Source: Gemmatimonas sp. (lineage in GTDB: Bacteria; Gemmatimonadota; Gemmatimonadetes; Gemmatimonadales; Gemmatimonadaceae). Taken from it: 57,805 nt of DNA. The notes under the pieces were generated by a model, which saw only the letters and a program-made list of their open reading frames with translations, was not told the DNA's origin and ran no database searches. The stretch is taken from contig JAJKIR010000198.1 of the NCBI GenBank assembly GCA_021154325.1, forward strand, positions 1 to 57,805, given 5' to 3'. This document shows, one piece after another, positions 1 through 10,726 of the stretch. The first letter of the stretch is position 1. Each line of letters opens with the position of its first letter. The translations under genes were made by a program, and so were the position numbers.

Positions 1-158
1 GCCACTTCCGTTGCCGGGACCAACGGCAGCTGAAAGCGTCGCCTCAGGCTATCGAGAATCTGCCCGGGGTTCTGGGCCCAGACTGGGTGAACCATCGCGC
101 TCAGCGCCAGCATTCCCAGGCTCGCCACGCCCACGCGCAGAAGCCGATCGCGTCCCAT
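1..158 (-). CDS. Secreted protein of unknown function, N-terminal part only
   Basis: The start codon is the complement of CAT at 156-158, and an AGGAGG Shine-Dalgarno lies about 6 nt upstream, which makes this start convincing. The first ~28 residues form a Sec signal peptide: a basic stretch (RDR, R), a hydrophobic core rich in Leu/Ala/Val, and a likely signal-peptidase site after VWA, before Gln-Asn. About 24 mature residues are visible before the window ends and they match no family I know. The gene is divergent from ruvB across roughly 300 bases. Export is well supported; function cannot be called from this fragment. Confidence 0.75.
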   Translation of the reverse strand, partial: MGRDRLLRVGVASLGMLALSAMVHPVWAQNPGQILDSLRRRFQLPLVPATEV

Positions 159-462
159 GAACTGCCTCCTCAGAAGTGAGTCTTCACCACTTGCCGACGC
201 ACGCGCTCTGCATGGAAAGGCAGTGCGCTGCGCGAACACACGAATTGTTAAAGCGCATCGATTCGAGCTTGGTTGCGAGTAGCGAAATTCGCGCCGCCAG
301 CCCTTCGACTTCCCTGTAGTCGACAACCGGCAGATTGCCACGCCTGCCACCGGCGCCAAATACTTGGGTTCGGACTTTCTTCGGACTATATTCACACCGC
401 AATGACAGATCGGATGAGCCTATCTTCGCCTGGCCAGTGTATCGTCTAGCCCAAGTGGATCT
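159..462. other. Divergent intergenic region upstream of ruvB
   Basis: About 300 bases lie between the divergent secreted-protein gene and ruvB. This stretch is visibly less GC-rich than the flanking genes. I see a plausible promoter facing ruvB (listed separately) and the Shine-Dalgarno of the leftward gene at its left edge. A long open frame runs leftward through here and antisense into ruvB, but it has the residue composition of a high-GC shadow and no recognisable domain, so I do not count it as a gene. No RNA gene or riboswitch is evident. Confidence 0.5.
364..392 (+). promoter_or_regulatory. Candidate sigma-70 type promoter for ruvB
   Basis: TTGGGT at 364-369 and TATATT at 387-392 are separated by 17 bases, matching the -35/-10 spacing of a housekeeping promoter with a good -10 box. 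The predicted transcript would start near position 399 and carry a leader of about 65 nt before ruvB. This is pattern matching by eye only; promoters in this group of bacteria are poorly defined. Confidence 0.4.
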
Positions 463-1497
463 TTGAGTCTGATGACCCGCGCCGAGATCACCACCCCGGA
501 GGCCCTCGCCGAGGAATCCGTCGTCGAGCTCTCCCTGCGCCCCCAACGTCTGGCCGAGTTCATTGGCCAGGAGAAAGTCAAACAGAGCCTGAGAATCTGG
601 ATCGACGCCGCTCTTGCCCGGCGTGAGCCGCTCGATCACGCCGTCTTCTATGGCCCGCCCGGCCTTGGCAAGACGACGTTGGCCGAACTCATTGCCCGAG
701 AGCTTGGAGTCAACATTCGCACCACCTCGGGTCCGGCGCTCGAAAAACCGGGCGATCTCGTCGGCACGCTCACCAACATGCGTGAGGGCGACATCCTCTT
801 CATCGACGAGATCCATCGCCTCCGGCCGATCATCGAGGAGTTCCTGTACCCGGCGATGGAGGACTACAAGATAGACATCCGGCTCAGCGAAGGTCCGAAG
901 GCCCAGACCATCACGATGCCGATCGAGCGCTTCACCCTCATTGGGGCGACGACGCGATTCGGGATGCTGACGCCGCCGATGCGGGCCCGATTCGGGATCG
1001 TCGAGCGGCTGAACTACTACCCGGTGGACGACCTCGACCAGATCGTCACGCGCTCCGCCATGGTGCTGAACGTCGAGATCGCCGAAGGCGGCGCGCACGA
1101 GATCGCCCGCCGGTCGCGCGGAACACCGCGCGTCGCCAACCGACTACTCCGACGCGTGCGCGACTACGCGCAGGTGAAGGCGAACGGCGTCATCACGAAG
1201 GAGGTCGCCTCGCAGCTGCTTCGGATGATCGACGTCGACGAGTTCGGTCTCGACGACATGGACGCGCGCATCCTGAAAACGATCATCGAGAAGTTCGAGG
1301 GGGGTCCAGTGGGCTTGAACAACATCGGCGCCGCGATCGGAGAAGACGCGACCACGATCGAGGAAGTGTACGAGCCCTTCCTCCTGCAGCACGGATTTAT
1401 CCAGCGCACTCCGCGCGGCCGGGTGGCGACACCGCTCGCGTACCGCCATTTCGGGTATACCCCACCGCCCCAGTCGGGCCAGCCGAGCCTTTTTTAG
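463..1497 (+). CDS. ruvB: Holliday junction branch migration helicase RuvB
   Basis: AAA+ motor that, with RuvA, drives branch migration of Holliday junctions in recombinational repair. The protein (344 aa, normal length) has Walker [10 protein letters not shown] near residues 64-72, Walker B with LFIDEIHRL near 112-120, the sensor/arginine-finger region [18 protein letters not shown], and a C-terminal winged helix ending in the [13 protein letters not shown] signature. The listed start is TTG at 463; an in-frame ATG at 472 is equally possible, since neither has a strong Shine-Dalgarno. ruvA and ruvC are not adjacent. A long palindromic spacer separates it from queA, so it may be transcribed alone from the promoter near 364. 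Confidence 0.97.
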   Translation: MSLMTRAEITTPEALAEESVVELSLRPQRLAEFIGQEKVKQSLRIWIDAALARREPLDHAVFYGPPGLGKTTLAELIARELGVNIRTTSGPALEKPGDLVGTLTNMREGDILFIDEIHRLRPIIEEFLYPAMEDYKIDIRLSEGPKAQTITMPIERFTLIGATTRFGMLTPPMRARFGIVERLNYYPVDDLDQIVTRSAMVLNVEIAEGGAHEIARRSRGTPRVANRLLRRVRDYAQVKANGVITKEVASQLLRMIDVDEFGLDDMDARILKTIIEKFEGGPVGLNNIGAAIGEDATTIEEVYEPFLLQHGFIQRTPRGRVATPLAYRHFGYTPPPQSGQPSLF

Positions 1498-1692
1498 CTG
1501 TCAGTCCATAGTCCATAGTTATCAGGGAGTTCGGAACGAGGCATCGTTCTGATTGTCATCCTGAGGAGCGAAGCGACGAAGGATCTACCGAAGCTCCAGT
1601 AGATCCTTCGATCCGCTCAGGATGACATCCAAACAAACGCTTCGTTCCGAGCTCCCTGATAGCTATGGACTGATAGCTGATAACTGCTCTTA
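1498..1692. repeat. Large imperfect palindromic spacer element between ruvB and queA
   Basis: Nearly the whole ruvB-queA spacer is one long inverted repeat. The outer arms reiterate short words (AGTCCATAG, TATCAG) on the left and their complements (CTATGGACT, CTGATAG) on the right. The inner arms carry GTCATCCTGAG...GAAGGATCTAC near 1555-1593 and its complement near 1598-1626, with the apex around 1590-1600. It could fold into a hairpin of well over 60 paired bases. From memory, similar GTCATCCTGAG/GAAGGATCT repeats occur dispersed in other soil bacterial genomes. It has no coding capacity and looks like a REP/MITE-like non-autonomous element; it may also act as a terminator for ruvB. Confidence 0.75.
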
Positions 1693-4281
<2,589 letters not shown>

Positions 4282-4312
4282 GGCACGACGAACGCCAAAC
4301 GAGACTGCACTT

Positions 4313-4873
4313 GTGAGCTTGCTGGAGATTCGCGTCCTTGGCGACCCCGTACTGCGCCAGGAGACGAACGTCGTGACCGAGGTGACTCCCGAGCTTCGCC
4401 GCCTCGTGGATGACATGTTCGAGACGATGTACGCGGCCAAGGGAATCGGATTGGCCGCGCCGCAGATCGGTCGACTCGAGCGGTTGTCCGTCGTGGACGT
4501 CGACGAGCAGCGTCTCGTGCTCTTCAATCCCGAGATCATCGAGAGCGACCCGAAGCGCATCAAGGGCGAGGAGGGGTGTCTCTCGATTCCCGAGATCTAC
4601 GGGGACGTCGAACGCTCGGCGCGTGTGCTCGTACGTGCGATGGACATCGATGGCAAAGCGTACGAGGTCGAGGGGCGCGATCTCCTCTCCCGTTGCCTGC
4701 AGCACGAGATCGACCATCTGCATGGCCGTCTCTTCATCGACTACCTGAGCGCGCTCAAGCGACGCGCGGCCACGAGCAAGTGGGCCAAGGAGAAGGAGAA
4801 GTATCCAGGCAACATCCGGCGCCTAACGGCAAGTGAGGTGGCCGCGCACCACCATCGCGACGAGGAGCTCTGA
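4313..4873 (+). CDS. def: Peptide deformylase
   Basis: Removes the N-formyl group from nascent proteins using a metal ion. All three family motifs are present: GIGLAAPQIG (about residues 44-53), EGCLSIP (about 86-92, with the metal-binding Cys) and QHEIDHLHGRLFID (about 130-143, with the HExxH metal site). The 186-aa length is normal with a slightly extended charged, His-containing C-terminus. The GTG start at 4313 gives MSLLEIRVLGDPVLR, the usual N-terminus. fmt begins 3 nt after the stop, so formylation and deformylation enzymes are co-transcribed. Confidence 0.97.
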   Translation: MSLLEIRVLGDPVLRQETNVVTEVTPELRRLVDDMFETMYAAKGIGLAAPQIGRLERLSVVDVDEQRLVLFNPEIIESDPKRIKGEEGCLSIPEIYGDVERSARVLVRAMDIDGKAYEVEGRDLLSRCLQHEIDHLHGRLFIDYLSALKRRAATSKWAKEKEKYPGNIRRLTASEVAAHHHRDEEL

Positions 4874-4876
4874 TCG

Positions 4877-5830
4877 ATGCGCGTGCTCTTCTGGGGCACG
4901 CCGGAGTTCGCGACGCCCGCACTGCGGGCGCTCATCGGCGAGGGCTTCGACGTCGTCGGCGTCGTGACGCAGCCCGATCGACCGGTTGGCCGATCGCGCT
5001 CGACGCTTCAGCCGTCGCCGGTGAAGCTCATTGCTGTCGACGAAGGAATTCCGGTGCTTCAGCCAGAGCGGCCGCGCGGTGAACAGTTCCTCGCCGAGCT
5101 CTCGGCGATCGACGCCGATCTCTCAGTCGTCGTCGCCTATGGGCACATCCTGCCGAAATCAGTCATCGATCTTCCCCGTCGCGGCACGTTGAACATCCAT
5201 GCTTCGCTTCTGCCCGCGTTGCGCGGTGCCGCGCCGATCCAGGCGGCAATTCGTGAGGGGCTGGTCGAGACGGGCGTGACGATCATGCGGATGGTGCCCC
5301 CGCTCGATGCCGGCCCCATCGTCCTGCAGTCGCGCACGCCGGTCCTGGAGGACGAGACCTACGGAGAGCTCTCGCTGCGGCTCTCGGAGCTGGGTGCCCT
5401 GGCGCTGATCGAAGCGCTGTCGCTGATCGAGCTCGGGGGCGCAAACGAGCAGCCCCAGGACGAGCGGTTCGCGACGTACGCGCCGAAGATCGATCGCGGC
5501 GCGACGTGGATCGATTGGAGCGCCTCGGCGATCAGCGTCTGCCGGCTCGTTCGCTCTCTCGATCCCAAGCCGGGCGCGCTGACGATGCTCCGCGGCACGG
5601 AGGTGAAGCTGTTCGGTGCGCGGCTCGCGCCGCACGCGGCGTCGGTGGCAGCCGGGCAGATCCAGTCGATCGATGCCGAGGGGATGACGGTGGCGTGCGG
5701 CGAGGGAGCGACGCGGATCATTGTGGTGCAGCCGTCGGGCAAGCGGAGGCTCACGCCTAACGATTGGGCGCGTGGCCGGGGGGCCGCCGTTGGCGACCGC
5801 TTCGACGCGATGCCCGCAACGATCACCTGA
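4877..5830 (+). CDS. fmt: Methionyl-tRNA formyltransferase
   Basis: Formylates initiator methionyl-tRNA using 10-formyl-tetrahydrofolate. The 317-aa protein begins with WGTPEFATPALRAL, carries the catalytic segment NIHASLLPALRGAAPI with its Asn and His, and has LDAGPI with the catalytic Asp; a C-terminal OB-like tRNA-binding domain follows. It sits in the conserved order def-fmt-rsmB, here with one extra gene in between. The octamer at 5755-5762 encodes Pro-Asn in TPND near the C-terminus. Confidence 0.97.
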   Translation: MRVLFWGTPEFATPALRALIGEGFDVVGVVTQPDRPVGRSRSTLQPSPVKLIAVDEGIPVLQPERPRGEQFLAELSAIDADLSVVVAYGHILPKSVIDLPRRGTLNIHASLLPALRGAAPIQAAIREGLVETGVTIMRMVPPLDAGPIVLQSRTPVLEDETYGELSLRLSELGALALIEALSLIELGGANEQPQDERFATYAPKIDRGATWIDWSASAISVCRLVRSLDPKPGALTMLRGTEVKLFGARLAPHAASVAAGQIQSIDAEGMTVACGEGATRIIVVQPSGKRRLTPNDWARGRGAAVGDRFDAMPATIT

Positions 5831-5836
5831 TCGATC

Positions 5837-6544
5837 GTGGTCGAGAGCTCGCCGGCCACCACGCTCCCGGTACTGCACGCAGTCACGAACGACGAGATTG
5901 TCGGCCGTCCCAATTTCACGGAGCGGGCGCGCGGCGTGATGCGCGCGATGGGCCCGCGCGGCGCGCTCCAGCTCCGCGCCGCTCGCATGGCGCAGGACAA
6001 GCCCGCACGCTTCGTCGAGCTCGCCCTCACGCTCGTCGAGGAGCAGGAGCGATCGGGCGCCTGGCTGGTGATCAACGATCGCGTCGACGTCGCGCTCATC
6101 GCCTGCGCCCGTGGCGTGCAGCTCACGCGATACTCGCTCGACGTCCCCGATGCGATGCAGGTGCTGATGAAGAGCGTCGCGCCCGGCGGAGTGCCCTCCT
6201 GCGCGATCGGCGCGAGCGTGCATTCGCTGGAGGAAGGGATCGCGGCGCGGCTTGCCGGCGCGACGTGGGGCGTTCTGAGTGACGTGCTCGCCCCCGCTGT
6301 CGACGATCGCGCTGGCGCGCCCCGGCCGGGGGATGAATCGGGTTTGGCGTTGCTCGAGCGACTCGTCAGGTACAGCGGCATACCGATCGTGACGATCGGT
6401 GGCGTCACTCCGCGTCACGTCTTGGCGCTACGGCGCGCGGGTGCATACGGTGTCGCGGCCATTCGCGGTGTCTGGGACGTCGAACATTCCGAGCGTGCAG
6501 TCCTCGACTATCTTTCCGCCTATGACTCGGAGGTGGAACGATAG
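5837..6544 (+). CDS. Thiamine-phosphate-synthase-like (ThiE/TenI) TIM-barrel protein
   Basis: The fold is recognisable as ThiE/TenI: an early LQLRAA strand, VINDRVDVALIACARGVQL, then GASVHSLEE, and late IPIVTIGGVTPRHV with GAYGVAAIRGV for phosphate binding. However, the thiamine synthase signatures are altered. The Gln-Leu-Arg segment lacks the usual following lysine, and the GVHLGQxD motif reads GVQLTRYSLD. I therefore favour a TenI-like or diverged enzyme rather than a proven ThiE. It starts with GTG 6 nt after fmt and overlaps rsmB by 23 nt. No thiamine riboswitch or other thi gene is seen nearby. Confidence 0.7.
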   Translation: MVESSPATTLPVLHAVTNDEIVGRPNFTERARGVMRAMGPRGALQLRAARMAQDKPARFVELALTLVEEQERSGAWLVINDRVDVALIACARGVQLTRYSLDVPDAMQVLMKSVAPGGVPSCAIGASVHSLEEGIAARLAGATWGVLSDVLAPAVDDRAGAPRPGDESGLALLERLVRYSGIPIVTIGGVTPRHVLALRRAGAYGVAAIRGVWDVEHSERAVLDYLSAYDSEVER

Positions 6545-7952
6545 CCGCTCCGCGGTTGGCGGATCGGGAGACGGCGGCGCCGACGCCCCGCTTGGCGACG
6601 CGCCAGCGCGGGTCGCGACGCCCGCCGGAGTAACGGATGCGCGCGCCGCAGCCGCCGCGATCTGCACCGACCTCCGCGCTGGCGAGCTGCTCGATGGATC
6701 GTTCGACCGTCGTGTCGGTGACGAATACCATCTCGACGCGCGCGACCGACGCTGGACGCGAGAGCTCGTGTACGGCATGCTGCGACGCCGCTCGCGTCTC
6801 GACGCGTTTCTCAACGAGCGCGTGCGCAACGGGATCGCGCGTCTCGACGCAGACCTTCTCGACCTGCTCAGGCTCGGCGCGTTCCAACTCCTGCACATGG
6901 GCAGCGTGCCCGCGTACGCGGCGATCGCGCAGACGGTGGAGCTGGCCAAGCGTCGGCACGGCATTGGCGCGAGCAAGTTGGCCAATGCCGTGCTGCGCCG
7001 GCTCGATCGCGAGCGAGACGCGCTGCGACTTCCCACGCCGTCTGATCCGCTCGACGCGCTCGGCCTCGAGTACTCGCACCCTCGTTGGCTGCTCGCGCGG
7101 TGGGTCGCGCGGTGGGGCGAGGAGGAGACACGGCGCCTGCTCGAGGCCAACAACGGCGAAGCACCGCTCGTCGCGCGGCCGTATCACGCGGTGCGCGAGC
7201 AGCTCGAGGCGATGCTCGAAGCGGCCGGTGTTCGAGTGGAAGACGCGCCGCTCGCTCGAGACAGCATCGTCCTGAACAGTCCCGTCTCGTCGCTCACCGA
7301 TCTTGGCGCTTTTCGCCAGGGTTTGTTCCATCTCCAGGATCCCGGCTCGACGCTCGTGACGCAGTACGCGTGCGTCCCGACCGGCGCGATCGTCGCCGAC
7401 CTGTGCGCCGCGCCGGGCGGCAAATCGATCGAGCTGTCGCGCAACGCGTCGCGGGTATACGCGAGCGACATCTCCTTCGGCCGCCTGCGTCGGGTCGTCG
7501 GGAACATCCACCGACTGGAGATCGGGCACGTGTTTCCGTACGTTGCCGACGCGCGGATGCCGACGATCAAGCCAGTCGATTTCGTGCTCATCGATGTGCC
7601 GTGCACGGGAACGGGAACGTTTCGCCGTCATCCGGACGCGCGATGGCGTCTCAAGCCGTCCGATCTCGCGGTGCTCGGCGCGCTCCAACGCGCGATCTTC
7701 CGCGCGGCGGCGGAAGTAGTGCGGCCGGGAGGGCTGCTCGTGTATAGCACTTGCTCATTGGAGCCGGAAGAAAACGACGCACAGCTCGAGGCCTTTCTCG
7801 CCGAGAATCCCGGCTGGCGGCTGGAGCCGCCGCCGGATGGAACTGTTCCAGCCACCGTTCTCGACGCGGGTCGTCTGCGCGTGCTTCCGCAACGGCATGG
7901 AATCGATGGCGCATTTGCCGCTCGTTTGCGAAGGACGGAGGGGGAGCAGTGA
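6522..7952 (+). CDS. rsmB: 16S rRNA (cytosine-967-C5)-methyltransferase RsmB/Sun
   Basis: SAM-dependent methylation of C967 in 16S rRNA. The N-terminal ~180 residues form a NusB-like RNA-binding domain (GDEYHLDARDRRWTREL onward). The C-terminal Rossmann domain has the SAM motif LCAAPGGKSIEL, the motif IV DVPCTGTGTFRRHPD with one catalytic cysteine, and motif VI YSTCSLEPEEN with the second. The ATG at 6522 gives 476 aa with a poorly conserved ~40-residue leader, so a later start is possible. The stop overlaps the next gene's GTG. Confidence 0.95.
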   Translation: MTRRWNDSRSAVGGSGDGGADAPLGDAPARVATPAGVTDARAAAAAICTDLRAGELLDGSFDRRVGDEYHLDARDRRWTRELVYGMLRRRSRLDAFLNERVRNGIARLDADLLDLLRLGAFQLLHMGSVPAYAAIAQTVELAKRRHGIGASKLANAVLRRLDRERDALRLPTPSDPLDALGLEYSHPRWLLARWVARWGEEETRRLLEANNGEAPLVARPYHAVREQLEAMLEAAGVRVEDAPLARDSIVLNSPVSSLTDLGAFRQGLFHLQDPGSTLVTQYACVPTGAIVADLCAAPGGKSIELSRNASRVYASDISFGRLRRVVGNIHRLEIGHVFPYVADARMPTIKPVDFVLIDVPCTGTGTFRRHPDARWRLKPSDLAVLGALQRAIFRAAAEVVRPGGLLVYSTCSLEPEENDAQLEAFLAENPGWRLEPPPDGTVPATVLDAGRLRVLPQRHGIDGAFAARLRRTEGEQ

Positions 7953-8674
7953 ATTGGCGCGGCGTCATCCGCCGCCTGATTCCGTACTTCATCGCGATTG
8001 TCGGCGGATTCATGCTCGCCTATCTCATCGCGGCGTTCGTCTTCTTCCCGTCGGGCGTCATCACGCAGGATCTGAAGGTGCCTAACGTGATCGGGCTCGA
8101 CATCAGCACGGCCGAGCAACGCCTGCGGCAGTCGGGATTCGAATCCGAGCAGGGCGAGACGCGCTTCCACGCGACCGCACCGAAAGGCACGGTGCTCGAC
8201 CAGAATCCCCCGGCGGGAAGCAAGGACGCCGCCGGCACGAAGGTGACGCTGGCCGTGAGCGGTGGCCAGCGGATGGGCGTCGTGCCGAACGTCGTCGGCA
8301 TGGCGCGACCGGATGCGGAGCGCGCCCTCGACCAGGCCGGCTTCGATGTCGGCGACGTGAGCGAGCAGCCCAATCAGGCGGCGCGCGGCGAGGTCGTGGA
8401 CACCAAGCCGCGGCCGGGCACCGAGACGCCGATTCCCGGCCCCGTGCAACTCGTCCTGAGCGGTGGACCGGCGACGATTCAGGTACCGGACGTCGTCGGC
8501 CGTTCGTTCGCGCAGGCGCGGCAGCTGCTCCAGCAGCTCGGCCTTGCCGTCGGCGACGTCACGTCGCCTAACGGGGGATCGCCTGACGGGGGCGCAATCG
8601 TGTCGTCCCAGTCGCCGGCCGCGGGCGCGCAGGTCACGGCGGGATCGCGCATTGCGCTCAAGGTGGGGTCGTAG
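7949..8674 (+). CDS. Membrane-anchored protein with three PASTA domains
   Basis: 241 aa: a short cytoplasmic start, one membrane helix (about residues 9-31), then three extracytoplasmic PASTA repeats beginning VPNVIGL, VPNVVGM and VPDVVGR. PASTA domains bind peptidoglycan fragments and are usually attached to PknB-type kinases or penicillin-binding proteins; here they form a stand-alone anchored sensor or scaffold. The GTG start lies in a GTGA overlap with rsmB. The octamer occurs twice (8080-8087 and 8566-8573), once in the first VPNV itself. The window's only eukaryotic-type kinase, 30 kb away, lacks PASTA domains. Confidence 0.85.
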   Translation: MNWRGVIRRLIPYFIAIVGGFMLAYLIAAFVFFPSGVITQDLKVPNVIGLDISTAEQRLRQSGFESEQGETRFHATAPKGTVLDQNPPAGSKDAAGTKVTLAVSGGQRMGVVPNVVGMARPDAERALDQAGFDVGDVSEQPNQAARGEVVDTKPRPGTETPIPGPVQLVLSGGPATIQVPDVVGRSFAQARQLLQQLGLAVGDVTSPNGGSPDGGAIVSSQSPAAGAQVTAGSRIALKVGS

Positions 8675-8678
8675 CGAC

Positions 8679-9359
8679 ATGACGCTACACGACCACGCGC
8701 CTCGGATCGCGCCGAGCATCCTCTCGGCGGACTTCGCGCGGCTGGCCGACGAGATCGCGATGTGCGAGGCTGGCGGCGCCGATTGGATTCACGTCGACGT
8801 CATGGACGGGCAGTTCGTGCCCAACATCACGTTCGGCACGAAGGTGATCGAGACCGTACGGAAGCTCACGGAGCTGCCGCTCGACTGCCACCTCATGATC
8901 GTGCAGCCGGAGCGCTACTTCGAGGACTTCGTCGAGGCTGGCGCGAGCGGCATCACCATTCACGCCGAAGTGTCGCCTCATCTCCAGCGTCAGCTCGCGC
9001 GGCTCCGGGAGCTCGGCTGCCGCGCGGGTGTGGCGTTGAATCCTTCGACCTCGCTCACGGGTATCGTCGAGGTGATTGCGGACCTCGACCTCCTGCTGGT
9101 GATGACCGTGAACCCGGGATTCGGCGGACAGAGCTTCATCCCACACTCGCCTGACAAGATCCGGCGGGCGCGTCGCGTGCTCGCGGAGGCAGGGAGCCGC
9201 GCCGTGCTCGAGGTGGATGGCGGTATCGCGCGCGATACGATCGGGGATTGCTGGCGCGCCGGCGCGGATACGTTCGTGGCCGGCAACGCGATCTTCGCGG
9301 CGAAGGACCCTCAGGCGGAGATCGGCATCCTGCGCGAGCAGTGCGCGATCTCCGTGTGA
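8679..9359 (+). CDS. rpe: Ribulose-phosphate 3-epimerase
   Basis: Interconverts ribulose-5-phosphate and xylulose-5-phosphate in the pentose phosphate pathway. The 226-aa TIM barrel shows APSILSADFARL, the metal/catalytic HVDVMDGQFVPNITFG, CHLMIVQPE, ALNPSTSL, LLVMTVNPGFGGQSFI and the C-terminal VDGGI with AGADTFVAGNAIF phosphate loop. The ATG at 8679 follows the PASTA gene by 4 nt; the longer open frame upstream lies inside that gene and is ignored. Confidence 0.97.
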   Translation: MTLHDHAPRIAPSILSADFARLADEIAMCEAGGADWIHVDVMDGQFVPNITFGTKVIETVRKLTELPLDCHLMIVQPERYFEDFVEAGASGITIHAEVSPHLQRQLARLRELGCRAGVALNPSTSLTGIVEVIADLDLLLVMTVNPGFGGQSFIPHSPDKIRRARRVLAEAGSRAVLEVDGGIARDTIGDCWRAGADTFVAGNAIFAAKDPQAEIGILREQCAISV

Positions 9360-9389
9360 CGTACGGCGCACAGAGCGAAGTGACAGCTC

Positions 9390-9965
9390 ATGACCGTTAG
9401 GCAGCAATGGATCGTCGTCGGCATCGTCGTCGCCGTGCTTGGCGGGGGTTTGTTCGCGGGCGTCAGGCTGTTCGCGGATGATCTCTTTCCCGTCGGCGTC
9501 GGTTCGGCGGCGCCGTCGTTCACGGCGAAAGACGTGCACACGGGCGCCACGCGCACCCTCGCGGACTATGGCGGCCAGGTCGTGTTGCTGAACATCTGGG
9601 CAACGTGGTGCGAGCCGTGCAAAATCGAGATGCCGAGCATGGAGGAGCTGTACCGGGCGTATGGGCCTCGCGGCGTGCACATCGTCGCGGTGAGCATCGA
9701 CGACGTCGTCGGCGAGGACTCGATTCGCGCCTACGCGAAGCAGCTCGGATTGACGTTCGAGATCCTGCACGACCCGACCCACGCCATCGAGCGCGCCTAT
9801 CAAGCCACCGGCTACCCCGAGAGCTTCGTGATCGATCGCGCGGGCGTCATCCGTCGCAAATTGATTTCGGCTGTGGACTGGACGTCGCCCGGAAGTCGCG
9901 CGCTCTTCGACGAACTGCTTGGCGCGCCGGCGCCGCCACGGCCGGTCGCGGCTACGGAGCGCTGA
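9390..9965 (+). CDS. TlpA/ResA-like membrane-anchored thiol-disulfide oxidoreductase
   Basis: 191 aa with an N-terminal membrane helix (about residues 7-27) and a periplasmic thioredoxin/AhpC-TSA domain. The redox motif is WCEPC in LLNIWATWCEPCKIEMPSM, the arrangement of reducing TlpA/ResA proteins used in cytochrome c maturation or extracytoplasmic thiol reduction. The cis-proline region TGYPESFVID is present. No ccs or other cytochrome maturation gene is adjacent, so the partner is unknown. The octamer at 9395-9402 falls in codons 2-5. Confidence 0.88.
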   Translation: MTVRQQWIVVGIVVAVLGGGLFAGVRLFADDLFPVGVGSAAPSFTAKDVHTGATRTLADYGGQVVLLNIWATWCEPCKIEMPSMEELYRAYGPRGVHIVAVSIDDVVGEDSIRAYAKQLGLTFEILHDPTHAIERAYQATGYPESFVIDRAGVIRRKLISAVDWTSPGSRALFDELLGAPAPPRPVAATER

Positions 9966-9968
9966 GCG

Positions 9969-10718
9969 ATGCCGGGCGCGTCACGGGAGCCTAACGAGGG
10001 AGGCACGGCGGCACGTGTGGTACCGACGTGGCGCCGCCGGCTGGCCGAGGCGGTGACGCAGCGGCTGGCGCTCAAGGGCACGGCGCTGCTCCTCGCGATC
10101 GTGCTCTGGTTCATCGTCACGGCGAAGGAGCCGAACCAGGATCTCGTCGAGGTGCAGTTCGCGCCGCAGCTCGACAGTTCGCTCGTGCTCAAGGATCCGC
10201 CACCGACGATTCACGCGCTCGTCGTCGGCACGCCGCAGGAGCTGCTCAAGCTCTTCGCGCATCCACTAGTTATCAGGCGGCAGATCGCGGCGAACTCGCC
10301 GGATACGGTCGTCGTCGATCTCTCGACGTCTGACGTCGAGCTCCCCGCTGGAATCGATGCCATCGTTCGCGCCGTCCAGCCGCGCAGCGTAACGCTGCGC
10401 TTCGAGTCGACGAGCTCCCGCGTCGTCCCGGTGCGCTCGGCTGTGCAGGTCGTATCCGACACCCTGCACCCGTCGGCACCAGTCGCCGTGCGGCTCGAGC
10501 CAGACCGAGTCGAGGTGAGCGGACCGCGTCAGCGTGTGCTGAGCCTCGAGTATGTCGTGACGGCACGCGTAGCGATTCCCGCCAACGATTCTCTTCCCCA
10601 CCTCGTCGACATCGACACGACGCGGCTCGGCGTCCGCGTGAAGCCGTCGCAGGTGAAGGTGCATCTCGTTGCCGCGGCGCCCGCAACGGCCAGCGCCGTC
10701 TCGGGAACCAAGCCCTGA
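9969..10718 (+). CDS. YbbR-like domain membrane protein
   Basis: 249 aa. An N-terminal cytoplasmic stretch is followed by one membrane helix (LKGTALLLAIVLWFIVTA, about residues 33-50) and by extracytoplasmic YbbR-type repeats starting near VEVQFAPQLDSSLVL. This is the topology of CdaR/YbbR proteins, which in Firmicutes regulate the diadenylate cyclase CdaA. cdaA and glmM are not next to it here, so a c-di-AMP role is only a family-based suggestion. It lies in a tight run, 3 nt after the TlpA-like gene and 8 nt before tsaD. Confidence 0.75.
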   Translation: MPGASREPNEGGTAARVVPTWRRRLAEAVTQRLALKGTALLLAIVLWFIVTAKEPNQDLVEVQFAPQLDSSLVLKDPPPTIHALVVGTPQELLKLFAHPLVIRRQIAANSPDTVVVDLSTSDVELPAGIDAIVRAVQPRSVTLRFESTSSRVVPVRSAVQVVSDTLHPSAPVAVRLEPDRVEVSGPRQRVLSLEYVVTARVAIPANDSLPHLVDIDTTRLGVRVKPSQVKVHLVAAAPATASAVSGTKP

Positions 10719-10726
10719 CGCGACGC

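Noticed and set aside
184..1098. 304-aa minus-strand open frame antisense to ruvB
   Set aside because: Composition is typical of a high-GC shadow (Arg/Asp/His/Glu-rich, no domain), and the plus-strand RuvB is unmistakable.
5837..6544. Confident thiE annotation and a thiamine riboswitch
   Set aside because: Key thiamine-synthase motifs are altered, and no riboswitch-like sequence precedes it.
9969..10718. Calling the YbbR-domain protein CdaR (c-di-AMP regulator)
   Set aside because: cdaA and glmM are not adjacent, so only the domain name is supported.
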